Shown here piece by piece: positions 1 through 38,900 of a stretch of 64,000 bases of DNA (position 1 is its first letter; every line of letters starts with the position of its first letter). The DNA lies in NCBI RefSeq assembly GCF_002775205.1, contig NC_036446.1, forward strand, positions 12,896,565-12,960,564, written 5' to 3'. The stretch is from Xiphophorus maculatus (Eukaryota; Chordata; Actinopteri; Cyprinodontiformes; Poeciliidae). The notes below the pieces were generated by a model. That model was not told the DNA's origin and did no database searches. It saw only the letters and a program-made list of their open reading frames with translations. The position numbers and the translations under genes were made by a program.

Positions 1-660
1 CATGACACCGTCATGAACATGACATGACACCGTCATAAACATGTCACGACCCAGTCATAAACATGACATAACACCGTCATAAACATGACAACACAGTCAT
101 AAACATGTCATGACACCGTCATAAACATGTCACGACCCAGTCATAAACATGACATGACACCAACATAAACATGACATGACACCGTCATGAACATGACATG
201 ACACCGGCATAAACATGACATGACACCGTCATGAACATGACATGACACCGTCATAAACATGACACTGTCATAAACACGTCATAACACCGTCATAAACATG
301 ACATGACACCGTCATAAACATGACAACACAGTCAAACATGTCATGACACCGTCATAAACATGTCATGACACCGTCATGAACATGACATAACACCGTCATA
401 AACATGACAACACAGTCATAAACATGACACCGTCATAAACATGTCATGACACCGACATAAACATGTCACGACACCGTCATAAACATGTCACGACCCAGTC
501 ATAAACATGACATGACACCAACATAAACATGACATGACACCGTCATGAACATGACATGACACCGGCATAAACATGACACCGTCATAAACATGACATGACA
601 CCGTCATAAACATGTCACGACCCAGTCATAAACATGACATGACACCTGTCATGAACATGA
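1..660. repeat. Minisatellite array, about 20-24 bp units
   Basis: The stretch is made of tandem units of the type CATAAACATGACATGACACC with small variants (ATGTCACGACCCAG, AACACAGTCATAAAC). It is already in progress at position 1, so the true left end is unknown. Unit length varies between roughly 15 and 24 bp, and higher-order patterns recur (for example the CACGACCCAG variant at about 47, 130, 490 and 616). It lies 3' of the visible part of URB2 on the minus strand. Confidence 0.95.
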
Positions 661-940
661 GTAAGTCTTCATGAATATTTATGACTATTGTCATAAAGTG
701 TCATTTGGTAAATCATGACACTTTAAATACGAAGTTGACATTTTTCAAAATGTCTTTGTTATGACAACTTGACATTAACCAAGAAATCATGATCTGACAT
801 AAATTTGTTATAAAAGTATTACTGATTAAACTTTAAAAATTATGTAGCTTTGTGTTATTAAAGCTAACGTTTAATCAGTAATACTTTTATAACAAATTTA
901 TGCCAGACTTATTCATGTTTATGACGGTGTCATGACAGTC
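661..940. mobile_element. Foldback (inverted-repeat) element next to the minisatellite
   Basis: Arms at about 797-831 and 871-904 are near-perfect reverse complements (core AAATTTGTTATAAAAGTATT) separated by about 40 bp. At 905-938 a minisatellite-like unit (TTTATGACGGTGTCATGACA) appears in the opposite orientation to the array at 1-660. The simplest reading is a non-autonomous DNA transposon whose internal or terminal sequence expanded into the array. The part at 676-760 resembles sequence at 60659-60760. Confidence 0.6.
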
Positions 941-2095
941 TTATTCACAACCCATCAAATAAATTGTTACCAATTTCTTCTAAGTAAAAATTTAAAATAA
1001 AATCTGCTGCAAACATTAGGTGACAAGATGACTATTAATCTGTCAACATTTGAAAATAATTGGTTGCTCTGGATTGTATTTATATCCATATTGTATTATA
1101 TCAGAGTAAAGTTGGCATTTATGTGTAACAGAAAAAAAGAAAAACTATGCTTAGTTTTTGTTTTGTTTCAGTTTTGCGGTACTTTGTGTCGAGCTATCAA
1201 ATAAAATATATTCCATATGGTTGTAATGCGACAAATTGTGAAACGTTAAAGTGGATATAAATACATCGCTACTGTTTGCAGTTTATTTTTATTTCTTGTA
1301 CAGACCTTGTTTTTTTCATTTTGTGCATTTTTTCCTTTAAATCATCCTATTCATTTGCACATTTCTTCTTTTAATAACTGTAGATGTTGTAAATTTGCCT
1401 TTGCTGTACACTTTCCTATTCCTATTTTCCAGTTTTTATGTCTATATATGTATTTTTTACCTTCGTATGAATTCACAGGCTTCGACATATTGCTGAATTT
1501 TCCCTCTGTGGGAAAATACAGAACTTTTGATTAACATAAAGACTATAGAATGACTCCTGGCTGCTATATTGGGATTTAATTTTAAAAACAGATGATTAAA
1601 TTACCTCTAACTTACATAGAGAATATTATGTTTTAATGCACTAGCTAAATTTTTTCCTACTTATTGAAACAAATTGGTTAAAGACTCCCCAACACCTTCA
1701 TGTTCCAGTTTTCTCCTGTCTGACAGAAACTCCTCATAATGCGTTGATGTGCTTCTGGGATGGAAACTGCTGATTCAGGCGTCGCGTTAAAAGCAGCTTG
1801 GCAGCAGACGGCAGCCGCACTCTGAGGCCAGACGTGACTCACCGGACTGAGGGAACATCCAGCCTCAAGCTTCATTCCTGCACATAATGTAGCAGTAATC
1901 CTGGGCCCGCTCAGTGGCTTGTGTCAACATCGACAGTTTTGGCTACTGGGAATATTTCCCTTCTCTTCCTCAGAGCGTCAGCGTCTCAGTTATTCAGCTC
2001 AGAGGGAACAGATCAGCTGAGATCCTGCTGCCTAGACTCCAATGTCTGTTAAAACTTATAACGGATGAGACGGCGCTGGCTTGGTACTGTATTAT
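941..2095. other. Gene-free AT-rich stretch
   Basis: I see no convincing exon or classified repeat here. The short open frames at 1307-1534, 1678-1875 and 1914-2231 have no family resemblance and the composition looks non-coding. The last URB2 coding exon was looked for here on the minus strand and not found. Confidence 0.4.
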
Positions 2096-3003
2096 TAAAG
2101 GGGATCTATTATACAAAATTCACATTTTGCATGTTTTTGTGCTTCAATTTGGGTCTGAGCTGCATCTGAAAACATTAAAAAAAAACACCCAGCTGTTATT
2201 TGGGCGTAGGTTCATGTTCTTTTGTGTCTGAAAAAAAGACCCATATAAGAAAACTGAATGTAACATCAGAGATTAGCAGGCACTGCCATTCACCAAGTAA
2301 CCCCATCAAAGCCCTGCCTGTTACCTAGCAGCCCCAGTGGAGTTCCACCTGTTGCCTAGCAACCAAAGCAGCTCCAGCACGTTTGGTTATATGGTTTTAC
2401 CGCTGAATGTGCTGTATAATGGCTACTGGAAAAGACAACGGTTCAATCAGAAACCACTTGCTACATTCTTGTTGGTTGTGCAGGAGACCCCACTTCTGCT
2501 TTTCAAAGATCAAGGGGCACTCTGCTGTTACCTAGTAATCCAAGAGGAGCTCCAGTAAAACTAACTGACATTCAGTCAGTTAGTTTCAGTCTGTGGTCGC
2601 TGTACAATGGCTGCTGTAGAAGACAAGTGTTTTGTTGTCGACTTAGGAATCAGAAACCACTTCCTGCATTCTTGTTGGTTGTGCAGGAGGCTCCACTTCT
2701 GCTTTTCAAAGATATTACGTTGTACAATTGCGCATCCGTTTGCAGCTACTTTCACAAAATGTTGAGGTGAGGAGCTGCTGCTGCTGTATGGCCAGCAGCA
2801 GCTCCCTTGGATTTAAAGGATATTTAGTTTTTTCTTCTATTCTATGACTCAGATGTTGACAGAAGTTTAAAGTATTTGCTCTATTGTTACAGGTTACAGT
2901 TAAAACATCTCATTCTGAAAGGAGCTCAAAATAGGCAGAACAAAATCTTTTTTGTGATTTGTTTCAGACGTTAGACGTATCCTAACCTGTTCAGAGATCA
3001 CCA
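2096..3003 (+). mobile_element. Interspersed repeat 'family A', copy 1
   Basis: It begins with AAAGGGGATCTATTATACAA and ends near CCTAACCTGTTCAGAG. It contains the family hallmarks: TTACCTAGCA-type motifs, GGCTACTGGAAAAGACAA, TTGTTGGTTGTGCAGGAG and CCACTTCTGCTTTTCAAAGA. The central part is duplicated inside this copy (about 2390-2510 and 2590-2715). The same family recurs at 4663, 17920, 32205, 34640 and 38333. It is probably a non-autonomous DNA transposon; no coding capacity is visible. Confidence 0.7.
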
Positions 3004-3124
3004 GATATATGCATGTAGCTACCAAACTGTTACTACATCATGAAAATAGAGAGATATATATCAAGTAAATCCTGTTTCGAGGCAGAGAAGATGTTATTCT
3101 GTGTTCGGCTGGTTGAGTGAATAC

Positions 3125-28160
<25,036 letters not shown>

Positions 28161-28394
28161 GACCCAGCAAGTCGAGAGTCGATGTAATCGATCGGACAAG
28201 ATTTAATCGTAAATAATGAACATTAATAACATGCACAATGAAAAAACAAAATGAACATTAATCGTTGCATATCTTTTGACGAATTCTGTACATTATTTGC
28301 TGACTAAAATTTAATATATTTTCACGGCCTGTTAATAGGCTGATAAAATTTATATTTATTTTTTATATATTTATTATTCAAATTTTCATGTAAC

Positions 28395-28482
<88 letters not shown>
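28395..28482. repeat. (TTA)n microsatellite
   Basis: About 29 perfect trinucleotide units. Confidence 0.97.
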
Positions 28483-28628
28483 GTGTTGGGCTTCCAGAGA
28501 TCCAATTTTTTAAAAAAGATTGTTGATTGCATTATCTTTTATTTGACCAAATTGAAAAGAGAGATACATACTCTGCGCTTTTTATTAAGAAATATTTAAC
28601 TTGCACCAAGAAAAAACAAACAAACAAC

Positions 28629-28707
<79 letters not shown>

Positions 28708-28714
28708 AATAAAT
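28629..28714. repeat. (TAA)n then (TAAA)n microsatellite
   Basis: About 24 trinucleotide units changing to tetranucleotide units at the end; complementary to the (TTA)n tract 150 bp to the left. Confidence 0.97.
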
Positions 28715-28879
28715 ATGTTTATTCTTCATTTTGTGAAGTTAGTCAAAGTGGGTAATAGTGGCCACAAATTTTACTCAGATAGTATTACTTCGTCATAATA
28801 ATTTTACTCAAGTAAAAGTAAATCTACTTGTTTTAAAACCCCACCTTGCCCAAAAAGTGTACCTTCATCCACACTCTTT

Positions 28880-29480
28880 CTTCCATAACACTCCATCCCA
28901 GTTGGTGGCGGTAGTGCGCATTAAAACGACGCTTGGCAACCACTATTTTAAAAAGGAATAAGAAGAACCGTTTTTGTGTTCAAGCTTGTTCGCTCTGGGT
29001 TCGTTTAGTTCGGCCTGGGAAAGTTTTCTTACATCATCAACCTCACCGAGGCGGATATACCGTGAGTTACTGTTAACTGCGAGCCGAAGAGGGCCACCTT
29101 TAATGTTTGTGTGACTCCAGCTCTCTCCAGGTGGATTTAGGTCGAATGTCGCGGGGCTTTCCCGGATGTTACGGCGGTTTTCGGTCGCTGCTGTTTGCGC
29201 TCCAGGTGGCCGCCGGCGCAGATGATAGTGACGGGCAGCAGCAGGGTGTTGGGAGCTGGTTAGTGATAAGAGATAAACTGGGTGAAAGGCGACTGTCAGG
29301 GGCTGATAAAGTCTGCAATAACGGTCTAAAAGAGCCCGCAATGTAGCGACGACAAGCGTCCCTGCTGAGGATATGGAGTGCTGAGGGACTCTGCTTCGAG
29401 TGGACCGAATCAGAACCGCGTCGACGCTGTCAGTGAGTCAGTGGTTCTGAATGTCTCTGTGAGGCATCAATATAATCAGA
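28880..29480 (+). promoter_or_regulatory. abcb10: GC-rich promoter / 5' leader region of ABCB10
   Basis: CpG-rich sequence begins near 28970 and runs into coding exon 1, in contrast to the AT-rich surroundings; no TATA box. Upstream open frame ATGTCGCGGGGCTTTCC at 29146 would precede the ABCB10 start if transcription begins before it. The 28890-28975 part (TTGGTGGCGGTAGTGCGC ... AAGAAGAA) looks like the end of a common fish repeat. Confidence 0.45.
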
Positions 29481-29511
29481 TTTGTTAAATTACTGTCTCA
29501 CCGCTGGGACA

Positions 29512-29905
29512 ATGAGGCTTTTAATTCGCATGAACAGGATGCACTTCAATAAATTAAAGCTGGCCCAGTCCAGGTTGCTGTGCCTGGAGCACCGGGCGAT
29601 CCTTTCAGCTTCCCACCGGAGGAGGAGGCAGTCCGCCGGCCTGAAGACCTCCGCATGTCCACCACCCAGTCCCGTCCTCTCTGTCCTGTCCTGCAGCGCG
29701 TTCACCAGCGGACTCTCTTCCCTCCGTGGACGGACTGTCGCACACACACCTGTTGCTTTTGCCAGCTCGTCGGCGGCCTCCACACCTGCTGAGTCCGCGA
29801 AGAGCCAGGCGGACGCGGAGAGCCAGCGGACTCCGACCACCGTCCCTCTGGATGATGTTAAACGGATTCTGGATCTCGCTCACCCGGAGAGATGGAGACT
29901 GGCAG
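29512..29905 (+). CDS. abcb10: ABCB10 exon 1: start and presequence (residues 1-132)
   Basis: ATG at 29512 ([16 protein letters not shown]) is the first in-frame ATG. Arg-rich presequence with RRRR near residue 40, then [19 protein letters not shown], the conserved lead-in to the first membrane helix. Donor GGCAG|GTAACC. Confidence 0.88.
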
Positions 29906-32900
29906 GTAACCTGCAGATAACAGGCTAAAAACAATGACTCAGATTATAGATTTATCACTTCATATTTTACCTTTACTAAAAGCAGCATATTAGTTACTAT
30001 TACAGTGATTTGCGGGACCTGATTCTCAACGATTCTGGCACCTGGGCTAGAAATTGATTTGGTGTCCTATCCACTAAAGGAAAAAAAAAAAAAAACTAAT
30101 GTAAACTACAGTGCATTAATCTGTAAAATTGAGTATGAACTAATCATGGTGGGTTTTTTCCTCCCTTGGCCAGAAGCTCCACGTTGTTCCCAAAAAATGC
30201 TATAAATTCATAATTTTCAAATCCTGGAGTACTGTTTATATTCATAAATATCCCAAAATATTATTACAACTCATCTGATAAAGGTCTCTGACACTTGTAT
30301 GAAGAACAATGTCTGAAAAAAATGCATTCATAAATAAATAAATACATTTCCAGGTCTCCTCTTAAAAAGTGCCATTTCTAAAGTCTGGCCCGGGTGACTT
30401 GCTCCATTTTTCCATGAAGTAATATCTTACTAAACATTATAGCCTTGAAGTATTGTCCACATACATTTTCACCTTAAAATGAATATAATTGAACAAAAAC
30501 ATATGAAATGAACATATATCTAAATGTTTAAAGAGGTTCGTCAAGGAAAAATATCTGAGTTTTGTCCTGTAAAAGTTAAACGATGAATTCACTCAAAGTT
30601 ATTTACATCCAGCTTATGCTATCATAATTTTCAATGCATTATGGTTTCCTATATAAAGTGCATGTGTCAGCCTGTGTTAGAGGCTGGCGGAAGGCCTTTA
30701 GCACTGATCTGCCCTCATCTGCTTGATGATAAAAAATGTTGTTTCTCTTTGTTGAAGTTAATAGGAGGCTGGCATTTTTATTTCAGGAAGCCCTTATTTT
30801 CTACAACTTCTACAAAGTTCATCAATTTGTGTAATTTTCAGCAGTTATTTCTGTACATTTTGCATGCTCAGTTGCCCAAACGCATAGAAAACGTAACCTG
30901 TGTTCACTGCTTGGCAATCATTCCCTGGAAAAACACTAGACTCTTTAGATTTTAATCCAGATTTCTTCCTGCATGTTTTTGGCTTCTTGCTCCTCCAGCC
31001 GGCATTGGCTTCCTCACCGTCTCCAGCGCCGTGACCATGTCGGCTCCCTTCTTCCTGGGCCGAGTCATAGACACCATCTACGCGTCCGGCGCAGACACGG
31101 AGACGATGACGGCCTCTCTGACGTCCCTCTGCCTCATGCTGACCGGGGTTTTCCTGTGCGGCGGCGCGGCGAACGCTGCCAGAGTTTACCTCATGCAAGC
31201 GTCAGGTGAGTCGAGCGGCACATGAAGGATTCGCTTGAAGACGTCGTGCATTACTTAGACACGGACAAACCTCTTAGGTACACAGCATTGTTTTACGTCG
31301 AGCAAGGCTGAAACAATCAGATAAATTAATTATTGAAATAATCATTAAGTAATTTAGATAACTAAAGAACAACACACTCAGAGCAGTAATTAAAACAAAA
31401 CAGAACAAAAAATAAAACATTTTGCATTTAAAAACAAAAAACTTGTGTCTGTAAATATGTTCAAATCCTCAAGTGGCAGTTTTAGCTTTACTTGGTTCAA
31501 CTTCTGTAAATAAAATCTCCTGTTAGCACCATTTTCTATCCAATTATTAATCAGTTAATCCAAATAATATCAATAGATCAGCTGAAACTGTACTGATGTT
31601 AAGTCGAGCAGGAAGAGCTGAGCTTTTCTCTTGTTGATGTTAATGAATCCTTTGCTACAAATGATCAAGTGTTCACTAAAGGAATGTTGTTCTATTTCAT
31701 TTTAGGCAATAAGGTGTTTATTTGCATTTCTAAAAATAATTGTATTATCTGTTTATTTCGATGTTTTAATGTATTTCTAATATTGCATAAAATAAGGCTC
31801 ATATTAAAAACCTGCAGAATGTTTTTAAAAATCTGTTTAATCAATAAATCATCAAAATAATCTTTCCTCTCACCTCAGGCCAGCAGATAGTCCGTAATCT
31901 CCGAGCCGCAGTTTTCTCCGCCGTCCTCAGGCAGGAAGTGGGTTTTTTTGACAAGAACAGGACCGGAGAGCTCATCAACAGGTTGTCGTCTGACACGTCG
32001 GTGGTGGGCCACTCGATCACGGACAACCTGTCAGACGGGCTGAGAGCCGTCGCTCAGGCAGTGGCCGGCGTCAGCATGATGGTAAAACCCGTCTCAGTCT
32101 GAACAAACAAGCTGCAGCCACTTCGGGGCAGGAAAGAGAGCAGTTTTAAGAATCTGAAAGAAAGCTGTTAATTCCACAGAAGAGTTTTTAAAATGTTAAA
32201 GCAGGGGACCAATTATCCAAAATTCATACTTTTTTTGTATTTCCATTTTGGTCTGAACTGATTTTAAAAACCCAAGCACTTAAAAATAACCACCAGCCAA
32301 TTTTTGGCAATAAGTTCATGTTTTTTAGTGTCTGGAAAATGAGCTGTTTTGAAACCTCCGGATTGTTGAGTCAAATTCAACGGGCACTGTGTCATTACCC
32401 ACCAACTCCGACTGAGCCCAGCCCGTTACCTAGCAACTCCGACTGAGCCCAGCCCGTTACCTACCAACCCTGACTGAGCCCAGCCCGTTACCTACCAACC
32501 CTGACTGAGCCCAGCCCGTTACCTACCAACCCTGACTGAGCCCAGCCCGTTACCTAGCAACTCCGACTGAGCCCAGCCCGTTACCTACCAACCCTGACTG
32601 AGCCCAGCCCGTTACCTACCAACTCCGACTGAGTTCCATCATGTTTGGTTTGCTGGTTTTACTATTGCATGCGCTGTACAATGGCTGCTGGAAAAGACAA
32701 GTGTTTTGCTCTTGACTTATCATCCAGGAACTACGTGCTGGATTCTTGTTGGTTGTGCCGGATGCTCCACTTCTGCTTTTCCCCAGTGTATTAGAAGCCT
32801 GGCAGGTCGCCAGACCTCAAAATCGACAGAACTGATCAAACTGAAATCTCTTTATGTGAGAATGATTTTGTAATGAAAATGTAATGAACATGTTTTGTGT

Positions 32901-35900
32901 GGCCCGTAGACGTATCCTAACCTGACCTGTTCAAGGAGGCATGGTAGAGAAACTTGCCTTGGTGATATTTTGGATGGCATTTTGTGTAAACAACCTACAT
33001 GTTCAGGTTGTGGTCATTCTGCTAATAACAGCATAGTTAGCAAACTGAGCGTATTAATCGCTTCGTATTGGGAATAGTTTTCATTGTCTTGACATCTTCT
33101 TGTCCTCTTCATTATGTCCTTCCTGTATAAGTGAAGCGAGTTTCAGTCAAGCTACTAAAAAAAGACTCTGGCACGGTAAAGTGATTCACAGGAAAACTAA
33201 TTATACCTAAAAGGAAACAGATCCCTTCTGGTTATTTCCTTTTCCTTCCTGCTAAGGCCTGCTTTATATTTCTTAGATTTCTTTAACTCATTCCTTAAAA
33301 AAACTTATTAAAACGTGTTCTACTTTATTAAATTATTTGCTTTGTCTTTTTCCACCTAAAAGAAAGTAAGTCATTAAATACAAGGTTTGCTCTCATGTTT
33401 TTCAATGATGAGGAAGTGAAAGAATTCCCTGAAACTACTTATCAGTTCCTGCAGCCGGAATGAGGAGATCACTGATCTTTTTATTATTATTAGATTATTA
33501 TTATTAGACTGTGAGCTTTCTACATTCACAACACAGCAACAGCTCTGTTGCTTCAATCCAGTTCAGTTTATTTATATCCCACCAATTCACAACTAATTTT
33601 CATAGTGTGACTGAATCTAACTGGCATTAATAATATGTTGTTGGATTTATTTACACCTGAAACACGAGGAGTCGCTGGTCTGGTTTAATTACTAGAGAGT
33701 TTTCTTTCTTTCAGGAAGTTGTGCCTTGTCTGTGAGAACAAATGCAATTTTAATTATCAGTTTATTGCATTTAGGATGCGTAAAAGAAACTAGTTTGGGT
33801 TGGGCACTGAAACCGACTCAATACAATATAAATATGAAAAGTGAAGAATTATACAATATCTATACAGAATCTATCTTTGTGTGTTCCTTATGAAAATCTT
33901 ACCACAATATGCATTTAATTAGTCTGTCGATGTCTTTATACTGCTGTTTTTGTTTGTTTTTCCACTAATTGCAGCTTTCTTGTTGTTTTCTTCCAGTTCT
34001 ATGTCTCTCCCAGTCTTGCGAGTTTTGTTTTGATGATCGTTCCTCCCATCGCCGTTCTTGCTATCATCTATGGCCGATACCTTCGCTCCATCTCCAAACG
34101 AACACAAGATGCACTTGCACAAGCGACACAGGTACGCAGGCTGGCAGCAGAAGGTGGTTTCAGGTTATTTTTTTTAAACTTTATATTAATTTGCTTTTAT
34201 GCTCAGTGTTACGTCTTTCTTCTCTCTTATTTTAATGTGGCCCTTTTCAAACCAATGTTTGCTCAGCCCTCAGTTTGTATTGGTGTGATTTAAAGCCCGC
34301 TCTGCCTGTTGTAACTTAATTAAAACTGGAGATAAAGTTTAATAAGCCCTAATAAAACGGTGCATGCAGCTGGCGGAGGAGCGGATTGGCAACATCCGGA
34401 CGGTTCGGGCCTTTGGTAAGGAGCTGTCAGAGGTCGACAAGTACACACAGAAGACGGACTACGTCCTGAGCCTGGCCAGGAAGGAGGCCGTCATCCGAGC
34501 CGGGTTCTTTGGCGTGGTAAGTGTGGCAACAGTTGTGACGCAAATCCACAGTTATAGCAGGAGGTATTGCACACAGGATTCTGCTGTGTGTGTGTTTTGT
34601 TTTTTTTACAACACTGAACCACTAAATAATACTCTTCCATTTCAGGGGTATTGTAAAGTAAAATTTTAATTTTGTAAATTTTTTTACGTCCATTTGGGTT
34701 TCTGCTGCTTCTATAAGCAAACCAAATACTTAAAAAAAAAACAAAAACATCCAGCCACTTTTTGGCAGGTTAATGTTTTGGTGTCTGGAAAATGAGCCGT
34801 TTTTGAAACCTCCTGATTGTTGAATCATATTCAATGGGCTTTGTGCCATTGTTTAGCAACCCCAGCTGAGCACAGGCTGTTACCTAGCAACCCAATCTGA
34901 GTACCACCACATTTGGTCAGCTGGTTTTACTGCTTTATGCGCTATACAATGGCTCCTGGAAAAAGACAAGTGTTTTGTTGTTGACTTTACCATCCATAAA
35001 CCAGCTGCATTGGTTGTGCATGAGGCCCCACTTCTGCTTTTCAAAGATATCCAGCTGTATAACTGCACATCGGGGTTTTTTTGTCTCAGGGTAAACATTG
35101 AGTCAGGGGTTGTGGCCAGCAGCAGCTTACTTGGATTTAGAGTTTAAAGGCCCTAGAAAAGCTCAAAATAGGCAGAACTGAGTAACTAAAATCGTATTAT
35201 CTAAGAATGATGTTGTTAAAAATGTTTTGTAAAGACCATAGATCTATCCTAACCTGTTAAAAGCATAATAGATCACCCTTTAAAACAAACACAAAAAACC
35301 CCCAAAAATTTATAAGTTAGACAACAACCCATTCTCCAGCTGGATTTTATCTCTAGGTGTGTATGTGTTTTTTATTTTGTAAACTTTTATTAGTCGGTCG
35401 TATCAAGGGGAAGTTTTGTCATGGAGACTTTTAGCAAGTTCTCTTTGTGTAATCACTGTGAGTTGCACCAGATGCTGTTGTAATTAAGTAAAACGATGCA
35501 TCTGTTTATGTCCCAGACTGGTCTGAGCGGTAACCTCATGATCCTGTCGGTGCTCTACAAAGGAGGCCTCCTGACGGCCAGCCAGCACATGACGGTGGGA
35601 GAGCTCTCCTCCTTCCTCATGTACACCTTCTGGGTGGGCATCAGCATCGCAGGTAACTCCATGACTGCTCTCTGATGCACTATGTATGACACACAGTGTT
35701 TGTGACTGATGGGGTGTGTGTGTGTGCAGGTCTAAGTTCATTCTATTCAGAGCTGATGAAAGGTTTTGGAGCTGGAGCCAGACTCTGGGAGCTGCTGGAC
35801 AGGAAGCCTGAGTTTCCTCTAAATGGTTTGTAAGAAGAAGATTTTTCTTCTCATATTTACTTCTCTTATCCATTAGGAGAGGTGGGCAGAGTAGCAAAGT

Positions 35901-38900
35901 AACAGTAGCACCACTTCAGCATATTTTACTCAGGTAAAAGTTAACAGTAGCCATCCAAGAAATTACTCAAGTAACAGTAAAAAAGTATTTGATAAAAAGT
36001 CTACTCAAGTACTGAGTAACTGATTAAATTATTAATCATTTCATATCTAAAAATTACATCATCAGACCAAAATATAAAGTTAAGTTCAAATTTCTGTATT
36101 TTAAAGAACCAAAATGACAATAATTCATACATGTAACAAAAATAACTAGATCAGGTAAAAACATGTTTTTTTCCCAAATCAGTTTCTTTCAATAAAAAAA
36201 CTTACGAAACTTCAACAAAAACTGCAGGTGTGTGTCTGTGTCTGGTGAGTTTTTGGTTAAAACAAGTTTGTTTTTAATTCTGTGGATAGAAAATCCAGAA
36301 ATTTACTCAACTAAGAGTAAAAATATTTCATAGTAAAATTACAGAGTCATAGAACAGCATAGCAAAAATACTCCTAAAAGTACTTTTCTTCATTTAAAAA
36401 AAAAAAAAAAAAGTTACTCAGGTAAATGTATTTGAGTAAATATAACTGGTTACTACCCAACTCTGTCCATTAGTGATTTTTATGTCTTGTTTTGGTTTTA
36501 GTTGACCCATTGTGCTTTTTGGCTAAAAACAATGTCTTCTCCATTACTTTGCTTTTCTTTTAACAATATTTCAGGTTATTTATTTTTATTTACTCCACTC
36601 ATTTACAGAGGGACGGATCCTTTCTCCAGATCACCTGAAAGGCCAGCTGGAGTTCTCCAACGTCTCCTTTTCCTACCCGACACGGAAGGACGCTCCTATT
36701 TTCCAGAATCTGAACCTTCTGGTCCCGGCGGGAACCATCATGGCCGTGGTGGGGCCCAGTGGCTCGGGGAAGTCCTCCCTGGTGTCTCTGCTTCTCAGGC
36801 TGTATGACCCAGATGCTGGTAAGAGTAAATAAATGTCCATCTGTTGTCTTTTCCAGGAAAAGATCTGTTGTCTTTTCCTGCTCATCTTTCAAGGTTGGCG
36901 ACAAAGCAGCATGACTTAAGAATAATTTAGCGAGCTCAGTTAATCCAGCAGTTATGTTTCTGGACTTTGGCGAACATGTATGCTCACAAAGAACATGCTA
37001 GAAAGACTCCAGGCTGATTTTTAAACCAATTACCTTAATGCCACTAGGCAAAAGTGCGAACTACAGCTTTATTGTTCAGCTTAGGGCTGTGCGACATGAG
37101 TTAAAAATAAAAACTGATATATTTCATACCAGATCAATTTTTGTTTTTATTTAAATGGGTTTTTTTTCGCTTTCTCTTTTTAGAAAGAAAAACGGTTGTA
37201 AAAACGGTTAATATTTCAATCATCCCTTCGTTAAGCTGTACGAGAATTCTTGTTAAATTACGAGACTGCAGTCATAATATTGGCACAGTAAAGATGTAAT
37301 TTTACCAGAAAGAAACATCTTAAAATTACGAGAAAAATGTTGTTTCAATGAAGAAATTTTTTTTTGATCAAATTAACAAAATATGACATAATCTGCTCAG
37401 TCTGTATGACTCTTTCTTCAAAATAGACTCAGTTGGTTGCATGATTGTTTCAAATCCTGCTACTGATAATGATGCTGATGTTTTAAAAGATTAAATATTT
37501 CTATACTTAAGTTATACTTTGGCAAAAAAATAAAACCAAAGTATAACTTCACATTTTCATTTTAGAGTTCTCATAAAATGACTTCTTCATTCTCCTAAAT
37601 TTACGACCGTACATTTGTGATGTTATGACTTTATTCTCGTAATAAAATAAACATAGCCTTAGCACGGTCGTAATATTCCGTCATAGAGTTGACCTGAATT
37701 CAAAGTCCAAATGAATAAAAGCTGTAAAAAAAACGCTTGTCAGAGATGGCAGACATTGAGCCTACAATCAACTCCATATTTTCCAAAAATTAAATGATCA
37801 CAAGCCAAACATTTGATTATTGATCAAATCGATTTAGCAGCACTAGGGCAGCCTGTGAATGAATGTGCTGCTGCCAAGTTAATGGACATTTCTGCATCTT
37901 TATGAAACATCTCTCTTCTCCAGGTACCATTACTATAGATGGCCATGACATCAGGGATCTGAATCCCTACTGGCTCAGGAATCACATTGGGACTGTCAGC
38001 CAGGTAATTAAAGACCCATTGAAACCCAACACCAGACCGGAAAGCAGCTTAAAGGATTCAGGATTTAAAGGAGAATACAGTAGTCACTGTGTTTTGTCTC
38101 TTCCAGGAGCCAGTTTTGTTTTCCTGCTCCATCAGAGAAAACATTGCATACGGCGCCGTCGACCCGGACGCTGTGACCATTCAGGACATCCACAGCGCCG
38201 CCAGAGTGGCCAACGCCTATGACTTCATCCAGAGCTTTCCCAAAGGCTTTGACACTGTGGTGGGGGAGAAAGGAGTGCTGCTGTCAGGTGAGGAACTGGA
38301 GCAGCAACAGGATGGATTAAGAGCCACGCTTTAAAGGGAACCTATTAGGCAAAATTCACATTTTGCACATTTTTGTGCTTCCAATTGGGTCTCAACTGCT
38401 TCTAAAAACAGACCAAGTGCTTAAAAATGCATCCAGCCATTTTTTGGCAATAGGTTAATGTTTTTTTTGGTGTCTGGAAAATGAGCCATTTCAAAACCTC
38501 CAGATTGTTAAAGGGACAGTATTGCGTATCTTCCAGCTATATAGTGCCATTTTATAGCACAATCAAGTAACAGTGTTATCTTAAGTTGTTATAAAAATGC
38601 TATATTTCAAATATGACTTAAAAGAAATTTACGTTTGTAATTTAGCGCCTTGAAATTGGGCCACTGTCTCTTTAAAAAGTCTTGATTTTGTGAAACTCCA
38701 CCTTCAGGAAGTGATCACAAAATCGCTCTCAGTTAACCCTTTAACATTTTGCTAGCATTGCACTGAGAATTGGCTCATATAATGGGCTCAGCTGAATGGT
38801 TGCCACTGCAGATTAAAGTATTTAATCTCCATGCATTAATGAATGCATTAATGAATCAAGGCAACACTCCAGGTATGCTATTGATCAATCACTCAATCAA

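Noticed and set aside
1..660. CRISPR array
   Set aside because: Units are contiguous with no unique spacers and the context is a vertebrate genome; it is a minisatellite.
29107..29346. 79-codon open frame ahead of ABCB10
   Set aside because: Within the CpG-rich leader; begins at TTG and has no recognised family. The internal ATG at 29146 may matter only as an upstream start.
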